A stretch of 64,000 nucleotides of DNA from Microcystis aeruginosa FD4 (GTDB taxonomy: Bacteria; Cyanobacteriota; Cyanobacteriia; Cyanobacteriales; Microcystaceae): positions 4,526,001 to 4,590,000 of the forward strand of contig NZ_CP046973.1 in assembly GCF_009792235.1 (NCBI RefSeq), given 5' to 3'. Under the pieces are notes generated by a model that did not search any database, was not told the origin of the DNA, and was given only the letters and a program-made list of their open reading frames with translations. The number at the start of each line of letters is the position of its first letter. The first letter of the stretch is position 1. Of the stretch, positions 7,313 through 16,374 are shown in pieces. Position numbers and translations under genes: made by a program.

Positions 7313-8752
7313 ATGCTTATTAATCGCCTTGGCATCGATCGCGGGAAAAAATTCCTTAAAGAGAGTATCTTGTTCGGAAATGACCCTAATCCCGAATTAA
7401 TTGGCATTTTAGGGGTTTATTTCGTGCAGGGCATTCTCGGACTCTCCCGATTAGCGGTTAGCTTTTTTTTAAAAGACGATTTGGCCTTGAGTCCCTCCCA
7501 GATGGGGGCATTAATCGGAGTGGCGGCGATTCCTTGGGTGATTAAACCAGCTTTTGGCTTTCTTTCGGATGGTTTGCCTATTTTCGGCTATCGTCGTCGG
7601 CCATACCTAATTTTATCGGGAATTCTCGGGGTTTTAGCTTGGTTGGCCCTAGCGACTGTGGTGGAGAATGCTTGGCAAGCGACGGCCGCGATCCTGCTTG
7701 GTTCCCTTTCTGTCACCATTAGTGATGTCATCGTCGATTCTTTGGTAGTAGAAAGAGCGCGCAAAGAGTCCTTCACTCAATCCGGTTCTCTACAGTCCTT
7801 AACTTGGGGAATATCGGCGCTAGGCGGCTTAATTACGGCTTATCTGGGGGGTTGGTTACTGGCACACCTCGGTACTCGTCCTGTCTTCGCTCTCACCGCT
7901 ATTTTTCCCCTGATTGCCTCAGCCATGGCGTTTTTAATTACAGAGGAAAAAATCAAGAATAACAATGATGAAGCACAATCCACGCCGAAAGTCAAAGAGC
8001 AAATCGGGCAATTATGGTCAGCAATTAGACAAAAATCAATTTTATTACCCACTGCCTTTATTTTTCTCTGGCAGGCTACTCCTAGCGCCGATTCGGCCTT
8101 TTTTTACTTCACCACCAACGAGTTAGGATTTGAACCGGAATTTTTAGGACGAGTGCGCTTAGTCACCAGTTTAGCCTCGATCCTGGGGATCTGGGTATAT
8201 CAACGGTTTTTAAAAGCGATTTCCTTTCGTTTAATTTTGGGTTGGAGTACGGTGATTTCTGCGCTTTTAGGGATGACCACCCTACTCTTAGTTACCCATA
8301 CTAATCGAGCGCTCGGTATTGACGATCATTGGTTTAGTTTGGGGGATAGTCTCATCCTCACCGTCATGGGACAAATTGCCTTTTTACCCGTCTTAATTTT
8401 ATCGGCCCGTCTTTGTCCCGTGGGTATTGAAGCATCTCTATTCGCTTTATTAATGTCTATCTGGAATATGTCAGGATTAGTTTCCCAAGAAATCGGCGCT
8501 TTATTAACCCATTGGTTGGGAGTCACCGAAACTAATTTTGATAACCTTTGGTTATTGGTGGTGATTACTAATCTCTCTACTCTCCTACCTTTACCCCTAA
8601 TTAAATGGCTACCTTCTACGGAGCCGCAATCTCAAGAAGTCAAGAAAACTTTTCCCCCCGCAGAAGTCTTTGAACATCATGTTACCGGTTCTTTAGCTGA
8701 ACCCGGTTTTATTCCCGAACTTGTCCCCGAATTAATCGAGACAAGAGATTGA
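7313..8752 (+). CDS. Folate-biopterin family MFS transporter
   Basis: A 479-residue multi-pass membrane protein of the folate/biopterin transporter (FBT/BT1) branch of the major facilitator superfamily, expected in the plasma membrane with substrates such as folates or pterins. The signatures PWVIKPAFGFLSDGLPIFGYRRRPYL (about residues 75-100, given here as two motifs PWVIKPAFG and LSDGLPIFGYRRRPY) and SDVIVDSLVVERAR are characteristic. About twelve hydrophobic segments can be counted, with a charged loop near residues 205-235. ATG at 7313 is the natural start. The gene stands alone and its stop overlaps, on the other strand, the altered end of the hicA frame. Exact substrate is not visible. 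Confidence 0.88.
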   Translation: MLINRLGIDRGKKFLKESILFGNDPNPELIGILGVYFVQGILGLSRLAVSFFLKDDLALSPSQMGALIGVAAIPWVIKPAFGFLSDGLPIFGYRRRPYLILSGILGVLAWLALATVVENAWQATAAILLGSLSVTISDVIVDSLVVERARKESFTQSGSLQSLTWGISALGGLITAYLGGWLLAHLGTRPVFALTAIFPLIASAMAFLITEEKIKNNNDEAQSTPKVKEQIGQLWSAIRQKSILLPTAFIFLWQATPSADSAFFYFTTNELGFEPEFLGRVRLVTSLASILGIWVYQRFLKAISFRLILGWSTVISALLGMTTLLLVTHTNRALGIDDHWFSLGDSLILTVMGQIAFLPVLILSARLCPVGIEASLFALLMSIWNMSGLVSQEIGALLTHWLGVTETNFDNLWLLVVITNLSTLLPLPLIKWLPSTEPQSQEVKKTFPPAEVFEHHVTGSLAEPGFIPELVPELIETRD

Positions 8753-8971
8753 CAGTACAGAAAACGGGTTTCTTTGAGAAACCCGTTTTCTATGTAAAAT
8801 TTTAGCCAGCAAGCTTTTACTGATATCTCTTTGGTGTGGATTAGGAATCCAGATTTTTAACTTTCCCTGCACCATATATTGATGATTTACTCCTACCAGA
8901 GTACCAGAAAATCCCAGCTTTCTCAACTGGTGAATTAACTCTTTCCTTTTGATGAGGGCAAAAGATGGCAT
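8732..8971 (-). CDS. hicA: HicA-type toxin, C-terminus replaced by palindrome
   Basis: HicA toxins are small dsRBD-fold mRNA interferases that cleave mRNA in the cytoplasm. The frame reads IKRKELIHQLRKLGFSGT then NHQYMV and IPNPHQRDISKSLLAKIL, including the conserved NHQ (normally KHQ/GSHH) and IPNPH stretch; the catalytic His is present. After about residue 60 the protein is encoded by the hairpin repeat at 8759-8791 (HRKRVSQRNPFSVLS) and runs on to a stop at 8732 inside the end of the transporter gene. The natural C-terminus is therefore lost. ATG at 8971 overlaps the stop of the hicB remnant (TGATG), the normal coupling for this family in hicB-hicA order. Activity is uncertain. Confidence 0.7.
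   Translation of the reverse strand: MPSFALIKRKELIHQLRKLGFSGTLVGVNHQYMVQGKLKIWIPNPHQRDISKSLLAKILHRKRVSQRNPFSVLSISCLD
8759..8791. repeat. GAAAACGGGTTTCT hairpin
   Basis: A 33-base hairpin with arms AGAAAACGGGTTTCT and AGAAACCCGTTTTCT. It lies just after the transporter stop and forms the last part of the hicA frame. It could act as a terminator for both genes, but the same sequence occurs inside a transposase gene, so it is more likely a dispersed palindromic repeat. Confidence 0.8.
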
Positions 8972-9115
8972 CAGGCGATTTTTTGTTGAGGGGTTAGATT
9001 GATACCGTCAATAATCGGTAACTGATGCTGTAAGCGTAGTCCTAAAATAACCCAGCCTTCCAAAACTTCCTGTAACTGTTCCTTAGTAGCTTCGAGAGTT
9101 GTACCATTAGCATAT
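8971..9115 (-). pseudogene. hicB remnant, 5' end lost
   Basis: The minus strand reads TIYANGTTLEATKEQLQEVL then EGWVILGLRLQHQLPIIDG, the second half of a HicB antitoxin (RNase H-fold core plus the helix before the DNA-binding tail). The first 25-30 codons are missing because the IS630 element begins at about 9116. The stop codon overlaps the hicA ATG. A frame reaching back to 9192 starts inside the IS and is not the natural start. Without its N-terminus it is unlikely to neutralise HicA. Confidence 0.65.
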
Positions 9116-9140
9116 ATAGTGCGCCTAAATGAATTGTGAA

Positions 9141-10291
9141 AAGGCATCGTATTTCTTAAGGTTAGGAAAATTAAATAATTGAAATTTGGCAAAAAACTCG
9201 AACAAGCGTTTAACCACCCGAAAATTTTTGGCCAACCAATAAAATCTTCTCAAAAGATTTTTTAACTGTAGCCAAATTGCTTCTACTGGATTTTCTTCGG
9301 GAGCGTATCGAGCAAATTTATGACAGGTAATCTGCCAATCTTTTGGGGATAAACCCTGATTTTGTTCAGTAAGGAATTTGCTCATCTCTTCTCCCGCATG
9401 ATAGGAAGCTCCATCCCAAATAATCAGTATTTTTCGCTCAGGGTTGCTTTGAATTAGTTTTTTCAAGAAATCTACTGTATTCTCGACCTTCCCTGCCTTG
9501 TAGGGAGCTAAAATAAATTCTTTGCCCTCTAAATTTAAAGCTCCATAATAAGTTTGTCTCTCTTTTTCATTCTCAATTTTTACCAAAGTTCTTTCGAGTA
9601 ACTCTGAGGGATTTTCACCTTCTTTTAGTCTTTCTTTAATAAAGTTCCAGAGATGGCCTAGAACATCTTTCCACCAGCTTTCCCGACCGAATCTCCTCTT
9701 TTTTGCTCTCCAATAATTGACTGATTTCTTCATTCTTTTTTTTGACCTCTTCTGGAGCTTTTTTCGGGTTTATACTAAATCTGGTTATTAAAGACTGATT
9801 ATTCATTCCCCTTTTTGCATGAGTGCATGAGTAGAAAACGGGTTTCTCGGAGAAACCCGTTTTCTGTGCGTTACTCAACGGATTTAGTCTTACTTGTTCC
9901 GCCTTTGGCCAGCTAATTCTCGCTTCTTTTAGCAATTGGTAGTAGCTCTGTCTCGATTTAAACACAACCTCATAAGTTTCTAGTACATAAGTTTCTAGCT
10001 CCCCAATATCCCAGTGACTCTGGTTGATAATCCATTGAATTAATTCTTGTTTTTCCTCGGCATTTAGATAGGGTCTCGAACCTTTATACTTCAAGATAAT
10101 CCCCTCAATTCCTGCTGAAATAAATTCCTTTTTCCATTTAGCAATGAATCCGGGGGTCACTCCAATAATTTCTTGAATTGCTCTATAAGCGTATCCCGAC
10201 AAAGCCAGCTTAACCCCTAAGGCTCTTTTCAGTTATCGGGAGTCGGGATTAGTTTTGATGAACTCTTCGAGAATTTGAAGTTCTGCTTCCA
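9141..10291 (-). pseudogene. IS630-family transposase, multiply broken
   Basis: The start MEAELQILEEFIKTNPDSR is followed by an in-frame stop at about 10235, then LKRALGVKLALSGYAYRAIQ and the HTH domain (IIGVTPGFIAKWKKEFI), a 40-residue MITE-coded insertion, NPKKAPEEVKKKNEEI, and, in another frame (9125-9733), the C-terminal DDE half with ILIIWDGASYHAG and YAPEENPVEAIWLQLK. The stretch normally holding the first catalytic Asp (DECH..W) is missing at the join near 9640-9730. The last Glu of the triad is present in APEENPVE. Certainly inactive. Confidence 0.85.
9774..9898. mobile_element. Small MITE inside the IS630 transposase
   Basis: About 125 bp bounded by ACTAAATCTG and CGGATTTAGT (inverted, one mismatch). 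It carries the GAAAACGGGTTTCT hairpin at 9833-9865. It interrupts the transposase between EQV and NPKK yet leaves the reading frame open, adding about 40 codons without a stop. Confidence 0.7.
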
Positions 10292-10389
10292 TTTGATTCT
10301 CCAAACACTTATATTTGTCGTCCTTTTATTCTAAAATATTTCGGGATTGTTGTCGGCATTCTAGTTTACCTATCATTTAGGCGCACTAT

Positions 10390-10996
10390 ATATAAACTTA
10401 CCTAAATCATTAAAATCGATTAGGTAGAGTTTATTGACAATATAAGTTACAAATTCTTTTTCATTGTTTTTTCTCTCCTCAGCTTTCTTTTTGAAATCTT
10501 GAGGAGCTTCTGTTTCCCAGAAATTCACTCCTATCTTGGTTGTCATGAATTTCGTTATGTAGGCTCTTAAATAGGTTTCCACACGATAAACATAGGGATA
10601 AATTTGAACAGCAATCTGTTCAGAAATTTCGTCTTTTACTATATACAGTTTTTCTAATTTTTGGTCTTTGAAAAATTTTAAAATTGGAATACGTTGAGGT
10701 TCTAAAAAATCATATTTTTCCTTTACAACAATTGAAAAAACTGTAATACATTCATCTTGATCAAATGTAATTTGATTTACTGTAATTTCTATAGAATCAT
10801 CCTTGATTTGGCGATTGTTACAATCTATTTGTGGTGTTCCATTCCAAAATGAATCATTCGAGGCGAGAAGATAGAGTAAATTATCAGGAGTTTTGATATG
10901 AGATTTATTAGAAGTGTCAAATGCAAAGATTTCAAAGGTTAGAAAATTGTCTTGTGTGTCTATTGGAATGAGAGGAGTTAGGTCTATAAACAACAT
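10390..10996 (-). pseudogene. HEPN-like protein, 3' end cut by IS630
   Basis: About 200 residues with no signal peptide. The C-terminal part (YLRAYITKFMTTKIGVNFWE, KKKAEERKNN, LYLIDFNDLGKFIY) resembles the Swt1/Apea-like HEPN domains, which are small helical RNases or RNase-like scaffolds in abortive-infection and TA systems; the order 'LR..I....G..W' then 'K.AEER' then 'IDF.DL..II' is the cue. The N-terminal 100 residues are a beta-rich region I do not recognise. The frame ends in the IS630 inverted repeat at about 10380, so the HEPN end is lost. The AT-rich base composition suggests transfer. Family call is tentative. Confidence 0.5.
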
Positions 10997-11023
10997 CTAC
11001 CCTCTATTTTAACTTGTCTATTC

Positions 11024-11051
11024 AAAAAAAAGGGGGCTGAATAAGCCCCCA
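11024..11051 (-). terminator. Rho-independent terminator of gltB
   Basis: Read on the minus strand, a GGGGGCT-TATT-CAGCCCCC type hairpin is followed at once by eight T residues. It begins 8 bases after the gltB stop codon. Confidence 0.88.
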
Positions 11052-11058
11052 TTAAACC

Positions 11059-14000
11059 CTAACTACCGCCAATCCTTGCCACATCGCGGGCGTTGGCTTC
11101 AAAAGCCGCATCGAGGGCAGAATCGCCAGTTAAACCGGAATCTAACGCCTCTTTAATACACTGCAACATCCGCTTATAATCCTTGGGCATTACTTTAACA
11201 AACTTGGGCAACATTTCCGACCAATTTGCTAAAACCAGGGCTGCTTTTTGACTATGGGTGTAATCAGCATGGCGTTGAATTAACTCGCGTAAATCGTCGA
11301 TTTCTTCCCCTTCTAGCGCCTCTAAAGCTACCATTTGGGTATTGCAACGAGTGGCGAAATCCCCCGACTCATCGAGGACGTAGGCGACACCACCACTCAT
11401 CCCAGCGGCGAAATTGCGACCAGTGGGCCCTAAAACAACGACTTTACCCCCCGTCATATACTCGCAAGCGTGGTCGCCAACGGCCTCAACTACGGTATTA
11501 ACCCCAGAATTGCGGACACAGAAACGTTCCCCGGCAACCCCAGAAATATACACCTCACCACTGGTTGCACCGTATAAAGCCACGTTACCGATGATAATAT
11601 TCTCCTCGGCCGCAAAAGTGGAACCTTTGGGCGGATAAACGATGATTTTGCCACCGCTTAAACCCTTACCCACATAATCATTAGCATCCCCCTCTAACTC
11701 CAGTGTCACCCCTTTGGGAACAAAAGCACCGAAACTCTGCCCCGCGCTGCCCTGAAAATGGAGATGTACGGTATCTTCCGGTAAACCCTCCCAGTGACGT
11801 TTAGTGATTTCGTTGCCTAAAATCGTCCCCACCACGCGGTTAATATTTTTAATCGGTAGTGTCGCTTTGACTTTTTCGCCTTTTTCAATGGCATCTTTGC
11901 ATAAATCCAGTAAAACGGTTATATCCAACGACTTATCTAAACCGTGGTCCTGGGGAATCTGACAATAACGTCCTACCTCTGCATCTACCTCCGGTTGATA
12001 GAGAATCGGAGTTAGGTCAATTCCTTTCGCTTTCCAATGTTCTACAGCCTGTTTCGGCTCTAATACATCAGTTCGCCCCACCATTTCATTCAAGGTGCGG
12101 AATCCCAATTCGGCCATAATTTCCCGCACTTCCTGGGCGATAAATTTCATGAAATTCACCGTATATTCAGGCTCCCCGATGAAATTCTGCCGTAATAACG
12201 GATCCTGAGTCGCTACCCCCGCCGGACAGGTATTAAGATGACAAACCCGCATCATAATACAGCCCAACGTCACCAGTGGCGCAGTGGAAAAACCGAATTC
12301 TTCGGCCCCCAATAGCGTCGCCACCACCACATCGCGGCCGGTTTTCATCTGGCCATCGGTTTCCACCGCAATGCGACTGCGAAGATTATTTAACACCAAT
12401 GTTTGATGGGTTTCTGCTAGTCCCAACTCCCAAGGTAAACCCGCGTGTTTAATCGAGGTTTGGGGTGAGGCTCCAGTTCCACCATCGAAACCAGAGATTA
12501 AAACCACGTCGGCGTGAGCTTTAGCGACTCCGGCGGCGATTGTGCCAACTCCCACCTCAGAAACCAGTTTTACGCTCACTCTCGCCGCACGATTGGCATT
12601 TTTTAGGTCATGAATCAACTCCGCTAGGTCTTCAATCGAGTAGATATCGTGGTGGGGTGGGGGAGAAATTAACCCGACTCCGGGGGTGGAGTGACGGACT
12701 TTGGCAATCCAAGGATAGACTTTTTTACCCGGTAATTGACCGCCTTCGCCCGGTTTTGCCCCTTGAGCCATTTTTATCTGCAATTCTCGCGCTTGGGAGA
12801 GGTAAAGACTGGTGACACCAAAACGGCCGGAAGCCACCTGTTTAATGGCACTATTTTTCGAGTCTCCCCGTTCATTTGTCCAAGTGTAGCGCTCGGAATC
12901 TTCCCCCCCTTCCCCGGTGTTCGACTTGCCACCGATACGATTCATGGCAATAGCGAGGGATTCGTGGGCCTCTTTGGAAATGGAACCGTAACTCATGGCC
13001 CCGGTTTTAAAGCGTTTCATAATCGCTTCAATCGGTTCCACTTCTTCGATGGGGATACTTTCCCGGTTTTTAAAGGTTAATAGTCCCCGCAGGGTGAAGA
13101 ATTTTTGATTTTGTTGGTTGACCAGTTGGGAATACTTCTTAAAGAGGTCGTATTTGCCCAATTTTACCGCTTGTTGCAGGGTATGAATGGTTTCTGGGCT
13201 AAAGAGGTGCGCTTCCCCGTCCTTACGCCATTGATATTCACCGCCAATATCGAGGGTATGCACATTAACGTCCCGGTCGGGGAAAGCGTGGCCATGTCTG
13301 AGTAGGGATTCTTTGGCAATAATTTCTAAATCGGCCCCTTCAATGCGGGAAGCTGTCCAAGTAAAATAGCGATCGACTACCGATCGATTTAAGCCGATAG
13401 CCTCGAATATTTGCGCCCCACGGTAGCTTTGCAGGGTAGAAATGCCAATTTTAGAGGCCACTTTAATTACGCCCTTGGTGGCGGCTTTTATGTAGTTTTT
13501 ACAGGCGGTCTGGTGGTCAACTCCTACCAATAATCCTTCCTCGATCATACTGCCGAGGGTGGCAAAGGCTAGATAGGGATTAATCGCACCGCAACCATAA
13601 CCGAGTAAAAGGGCGTAGTGATGCACTTCCCGGGGTTCGCCGGATTCCAGGACAAGACCGACTCTGGTACGGGTTCCCTGCCGGATGAGGTGGTGGTGTA
13701 AACCGGCAACGGCCAGCAGTGAGGGAATCGGGGCGTGATTTTTATCGATACCTCGATCGCTTAAAATAATAATGCTCGCGCCCGCTAAAATTGCCTCGTC
13801 CACCTCTTGACAAATTGCCTCAATTGTGCTACGCATTCCCTCGACTCCCGAAGTGGGATCGAAGAGAATGGCAATAGTAACGGTTTTAAATTCGCTATTG
13901 CCCTGTAAACGCGCTAATTGGGCGTTAGTGAGGATGGGAGAGTTAAGTTTAATCAGGTGACAGCTTTCCGGCTGCGGATCCAAGAGATTTCTTTCCGCAC

Positions 14001-15633
14001 CGATAGTGGTGATGGGAGAGGTGATAATTTCCTCGCGAATCGAGTCAATCGGGGGGTTAGTGACTTGAGCGAATAACTGCTGAAAGTAATCATAAAGCAG
14101 TTTTGGCCGATCGGACAAGACGGCTAGGGGTGTATCGGAACCCATGGAACCCACTGCTTCCACTCCATCCCGGCCCATGGGGGCTAATAAAAGACGTAAT
14201 TCCTCAAAAGTGTAACCGAAAGCGGTTTGCTGTTGAATTAGGGAAACAGGAGTTTCAGGTGGGGCAGTTTCCACCGCCGGTAAATCGTCTAAATTGACTA
14301 AATTTTCGTTTAACCACTGGCGATAGGGATGAGCTTTGGCAATACCTTCTTTTATCTCCTCATCGGCCACGATACGACCTTCTTTCATATCCACAAGGAA
14401 CATCCGGCCGGGTTGCAGACGACCTTTAAAAGCGACGCGTTCCGGTTCAATCGGTAAAACTCCCGCTTCCGATGCCATAATTACTAGGTCATCTTTGGTG
14501 ACGTAGTAACGGGAAGGACGTAAACCATTGCGGTCTAACACTGCTCCCATCATCGTACCATCGGTAAAAGCGATCGAGGCCGGACCATCCCAGGGTTCCA
14601 TCAAACAGGAATGGTATTCATAAAAAGCTTTTTTCTCATCACTCATCGATTCGTGGGCTGCCCAGGGTTCAGGAATCATCATCATGACAGCGTGAGGAAG
14701 AGAACGTCCCGATAAAACCATTAATTCTAGGGCATTATCAAAAATTAAGGAGTCACTACCCTCGATATTAATAACCGGCTGGATTTTTTTGATGTCTTCC
14801 CCGAACAAGGGTGAGGCAAACATCGACTGACGGGCGTGCATCCAGTTAATATTACCTCGCAGGGTATTAATTTCGCCATTATGGGCAATATAACGGTAAG
14901 GGTGGGCGCGTTCCCAACTGGGGAAGGTATTGGTACTAAAACGAGAATGGACTAATCCTAAAGCGCTTTCAAAGTCGGGGTCGTGTAAATCGGGAAAATA
15001 GTCCCCCACCTGTACCGGCATTAATTGCCCTTTATAGACAATGGTACGACTAGAAATACTGCAAGGATACCAGTAACGATTAAAGGATTGACGACTGAGG
15101 TGGGAACGTTTGCGAATAACGTATAATTTGCGTTCAAAGGCCAGATCATCGCTTAAATTAGCATTGCGTTCGATGAAAACCTGTTCGATAAAAGGTTCGG
15201 TAGATCTGGCCGAATTGCCCAAACTGGAGTTATCCGTGGGAACATCACGCCAACCGAGAACTTTTAACCCCTCTTCGGCGGCGATTTTCTCGAATTCCTG
15301 GCGACTTTTCTGGCGAATTTCGGCATCAGGGGCAGTGTAGAGCATTCCTACCCCGTATTGTCCCGCTGCTGGTAAGGTAAAACCTAGATTACTGGTCACT
15401 TTCCGGAAAAATAGGTCAGGGATTTGACACAAAATACCCGCTCCATCTCCGGTATTTTTTTCCGCACCGCACGCGCCACGGTGATCGAGGTTTAGTAAAA
15501 TTGTTAAGGCCTGTTCAACAATATCGTGGGACTTTTTACCCGTTTTATGAACGATAAAACCGACACCACAAGCATCATGTTCGAATCGGGGATCGTATAG
15601 TCCTTGTTTCCGTGGAGTTTGATTGTTATTCAT
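11059..15633 (-). CDS. gltB: Glutamate synthase large subunit (GltB type)
   Basis: Transfers the amide of glutamine to 2-oxoglutarate to make two glutamates, the second step of the GS-GOGAT cycle, in the cytoplasm. The 1524 residues follow the standard order: a 21-residue propeptide, Cys22 as the class II amidotransferase nucleophile (HDACGVGF), the central domain, the FMN-binding synthase barrel with PGEGGQLPGKKV and ISPPPHHDIYS, the 3Fe-4S cysteines in CIMMRVCHLNTCPAGVA, and the C-terminal beta-helix with repeated G-X-X-G-X-X-X-G units. After GEGGED only about ten residues precede SAIKQVASGRFGVT, so the long ferredoxin loop of Fd-GOGAT is absent; this points to the pyridine-nucleotide form. 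No gltD is adjacent. The Fd type cannot be fully excluded by eye. Confidence 0.93.
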   Translation of the reverse strand: MNNNQTPRKQGLYDPRFEHDACGVGFIVHKTGKKSHDIVEQALTILLNLDHRGACGAEKNTGDGAGILCQIPDLFFRKVTSNLGFTLPAAGQYGVGMLYTAPDAEIRQKSRQEFEKIAAEEGLKVLGWRDVPTDNSSLGNSARSTEPFIEQVFIERNANLSDDLAFERKLYVIRKRSHLSRQSFNRYWYPCSISSRTIVYKGQLMPVQVGDYFPDLHDPDFESALGLVHSRFSTNTFPSWERAHPYRYIAHNGEINTLRGNINWMHARQSMFASPLFGEDIKKIQPVINIEGSDSLIFDNALELMVLSGRSLPHAVMMMIPEPWAAHESMSDEKKAFYEYHSCLMEPWDGPASIAFTDGTMMGAVLDRNGLRPSRYYVTKDDLVIMASEAGVLPIEPERVAFKGRLQPGRMFLVDMKEGRIVADEEIKEGIAKAHPYRQWLNENLVNLDDLPAVETAPPETPVSLIQQQTAFGYTFEELRLLLAPMGRDGVEAVGSMGSDTPLAVLSDRPKLLYDYFQQLFAQVTNPPIDSIREEIITSPITTIGAERNLLDPQPESCHLIKLNSPILTNAQLARLQGNSEFKTVTIAILFDPTSGVEGMRSTIEAICQEVDEAILAGASIIILSDRGIDKNHAPIPSLLAVAGLHHHLIRQGTRTRVGLVLESGEPREVHHYALLLGYGCGAINPYLAFATLGSMIEEGLLVGVDHQTACKNYIKAATKGVIKVASKIGISTLQSYRGAQIFEAIGLNRSVVDRYFTWTASRIEGADLEIIAKESLLRHGHAFPDRDVNVHTLDIGGEYQWRKDGEAHLFSPETIHTLQQAVKLGKYDLFKKYSQLVNQQNQKFFTLRGLLTFKNRESIPIEEVEPIEAIMKRFKTGAMSYGSISKEAHESLAIAMNRIGGKSNTGEGGEDSERYTWTNERGDSKNSAIKQVASGRFGVTSLYLSQARELQIKMAQGAKPGEGGQLPGKKVYPWIAKVRHSTPGVGLISPPPHHDIYSIEDLAELIHDLKNANRAARVSVKLVSEVGVGTIAAGVAKAHADVVLISGFDGGTGASPQTSIKHAGLPWELGLAETHQTLVLNNLRSRIAVETDGQMKTGRDVVVATLLGAEEFGFSTAPLVTLGCIMMRVCHLNTCPAGVATQDPLLRQNFIGEPEYTVNFMKFIAQEVREIMAELGFRTLNEMVGRTDVLEPKQAVEHWKAKGIDLTPILYQPEVDAEVGRYCQIPQDHGLDKSLDITVLLDLCKDAIEKGEKVKATLPIKNINRVVGTILGNEITKRHWEGLPEDTVHLHFQGSAGQSFGAFVPKGVTLELEGDANDYVGKGLSGGKIIVYPPKGSTFAAEENIIIGNVALYGATSGEVYISGVAGERFCVRNSGVNTVVEAVGDHACEYMTGGKVVVLGPTGRNFAAGMSGGVAYVLDESGDFATRCNTQMVALEALEGEEIDDLRELIQRHADYTHSQKAALVLANWSEMLPKFVKVMPKDYKRMLQCIKEALDSGLTGDSALDAAFEANARDVARIGGS

Positions 15634-15793
15634 CTTGTCTAATAGCCTAGCAGTCTGGAAGGGAAGGGCCTAGAGGGTGAGCCAGAGTAGCGATTCTAGG
15701 TATATCAATTCTGTATCCAGACTCGACCTTCGGTCTTATATCTTAAGGAAATGTTTCGATGTGACCAGGGTTCCTTGATGCCGAAGAGATTAT

Positions 15794-16075
15794 TCACGAA
15801 TTTTTTAGCAGCGGATCGATTAAGTCGTCGGGAACGCGGTTATGCTCGATATAAGCGTTAATTTCCTCTAGATGGTCGCTGTAATAGGTCAACGCAATGA
15901 AAATCTGACTTAACGTCAGATGGGGCATTCCTAGGGGAATTTCTTCGGGAGCGACCCCCATACGCCAAGTTTCGACGATGGCGCGGACGGGTGTACGCGT
16001 TCCTTTGATAATTGGTTCCCCGTGTAAAATCTCGTCGTCTCGAACGATGTAGAGATATTCGGTCGCTTGAACCAT
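15794..16075 (-). CDS. DUF433 antitoxin-like protein
   Basis: A 93-residue DUF433 protein with the family motif ILHGEPIIKGTRTPVRAIVE, then PEEIPLGMPHLTLSQIFIAL and a YYSDHLEEINAYI helix. DUF433 proteins are winged/ribbon helix-turn-helix DNA binders that usually act as antitoxins for a downstream DUF5615 PIN-like toxin. No such toxin follows here: only about 150 bp separate it from the gltB start. It is therefore an orphan, perhaps a relic or a stand-alone regulator. ATG at 16075 is supported by the usual length. Confidence 0.82.
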   Translation of the reverse strand: MVQATEYLYIVRDDEILHGEPIIKGTRTPVRAIVETWRMGVAPEEIPLGMPHLTLSQIFIALTYYSDHLEEINAYIEHNRVPDDLIDPLLKNS

Positions 16076-16159
16076 CGCGGTTTTCTGGAGTGGCTATCGT
16101 TTAGTTTATCGTATCGATCGAACTCCTGACTATTCCCAATAAATATCGGTTCGGTTACT

Positions 16160-16327
16160 TCAGCCACCCGCTCTCACTTGCGGCGATTGTTTCGCTCTCT
16201 CTCTCCATTTTTTAGAATTTTCTGTAATTACCTCGCCCATTGATCGGGCTTTTTCCGCCGCATCCCGCGCCATTTCCAGAATTTACCCTAGTTCCCGTTC
16301 ATTTAGTCCTGTTTCTTTCTCTTCCAT
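16160..16327 (-). pseudogene. Degenerate small ORF, copy 1
   Basis: From an ATG at 16327 the minus strand reads MEEKETGLNERELG and a stop, but the same frame continues ILEMARDAAEKARSMGEVIT and ENSKKWRERAKQ to a stop at 16160. A second copy at 16950-17109 has the same text with a different lesion. So the ancestor was a helical protein of about 50 residues. It follows the nucleotidyltransferase gene at 16375 by 47 bases. Function unknown. Confidence 0.5.
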
Positions 16328-16374
16328 CACCGTAAACCCTCCAAGCGATTTTTAACTCGAATAGAAGCGATCGA

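Larger units (their letters stand above)
9116..10389 (-). mobile_element. IS630-family element
   Basis: The ends TATAGTGCGCCTAAATGA (9113-) and TCATTTAGGCGCACTATA (to about 10390) are perfect inverted repeats of about 18-20 bp, with TA at the borders as expected for the IS630-Tc1-mariner group. The transposase inside is broken and a 125-bp MITE is inserted in it. The genes on the two sides (hicB and a HEPN-like gene) are both cut, and are not two halves of one gene. Confidence 0.85.

Noticed and set aside
15634..15793. NtcA-type site (GTA-N8-TAC) before gltB
   Set aside because: GTATATCAATTCTGTA near 15700 does not fit the spacing and half-sites.
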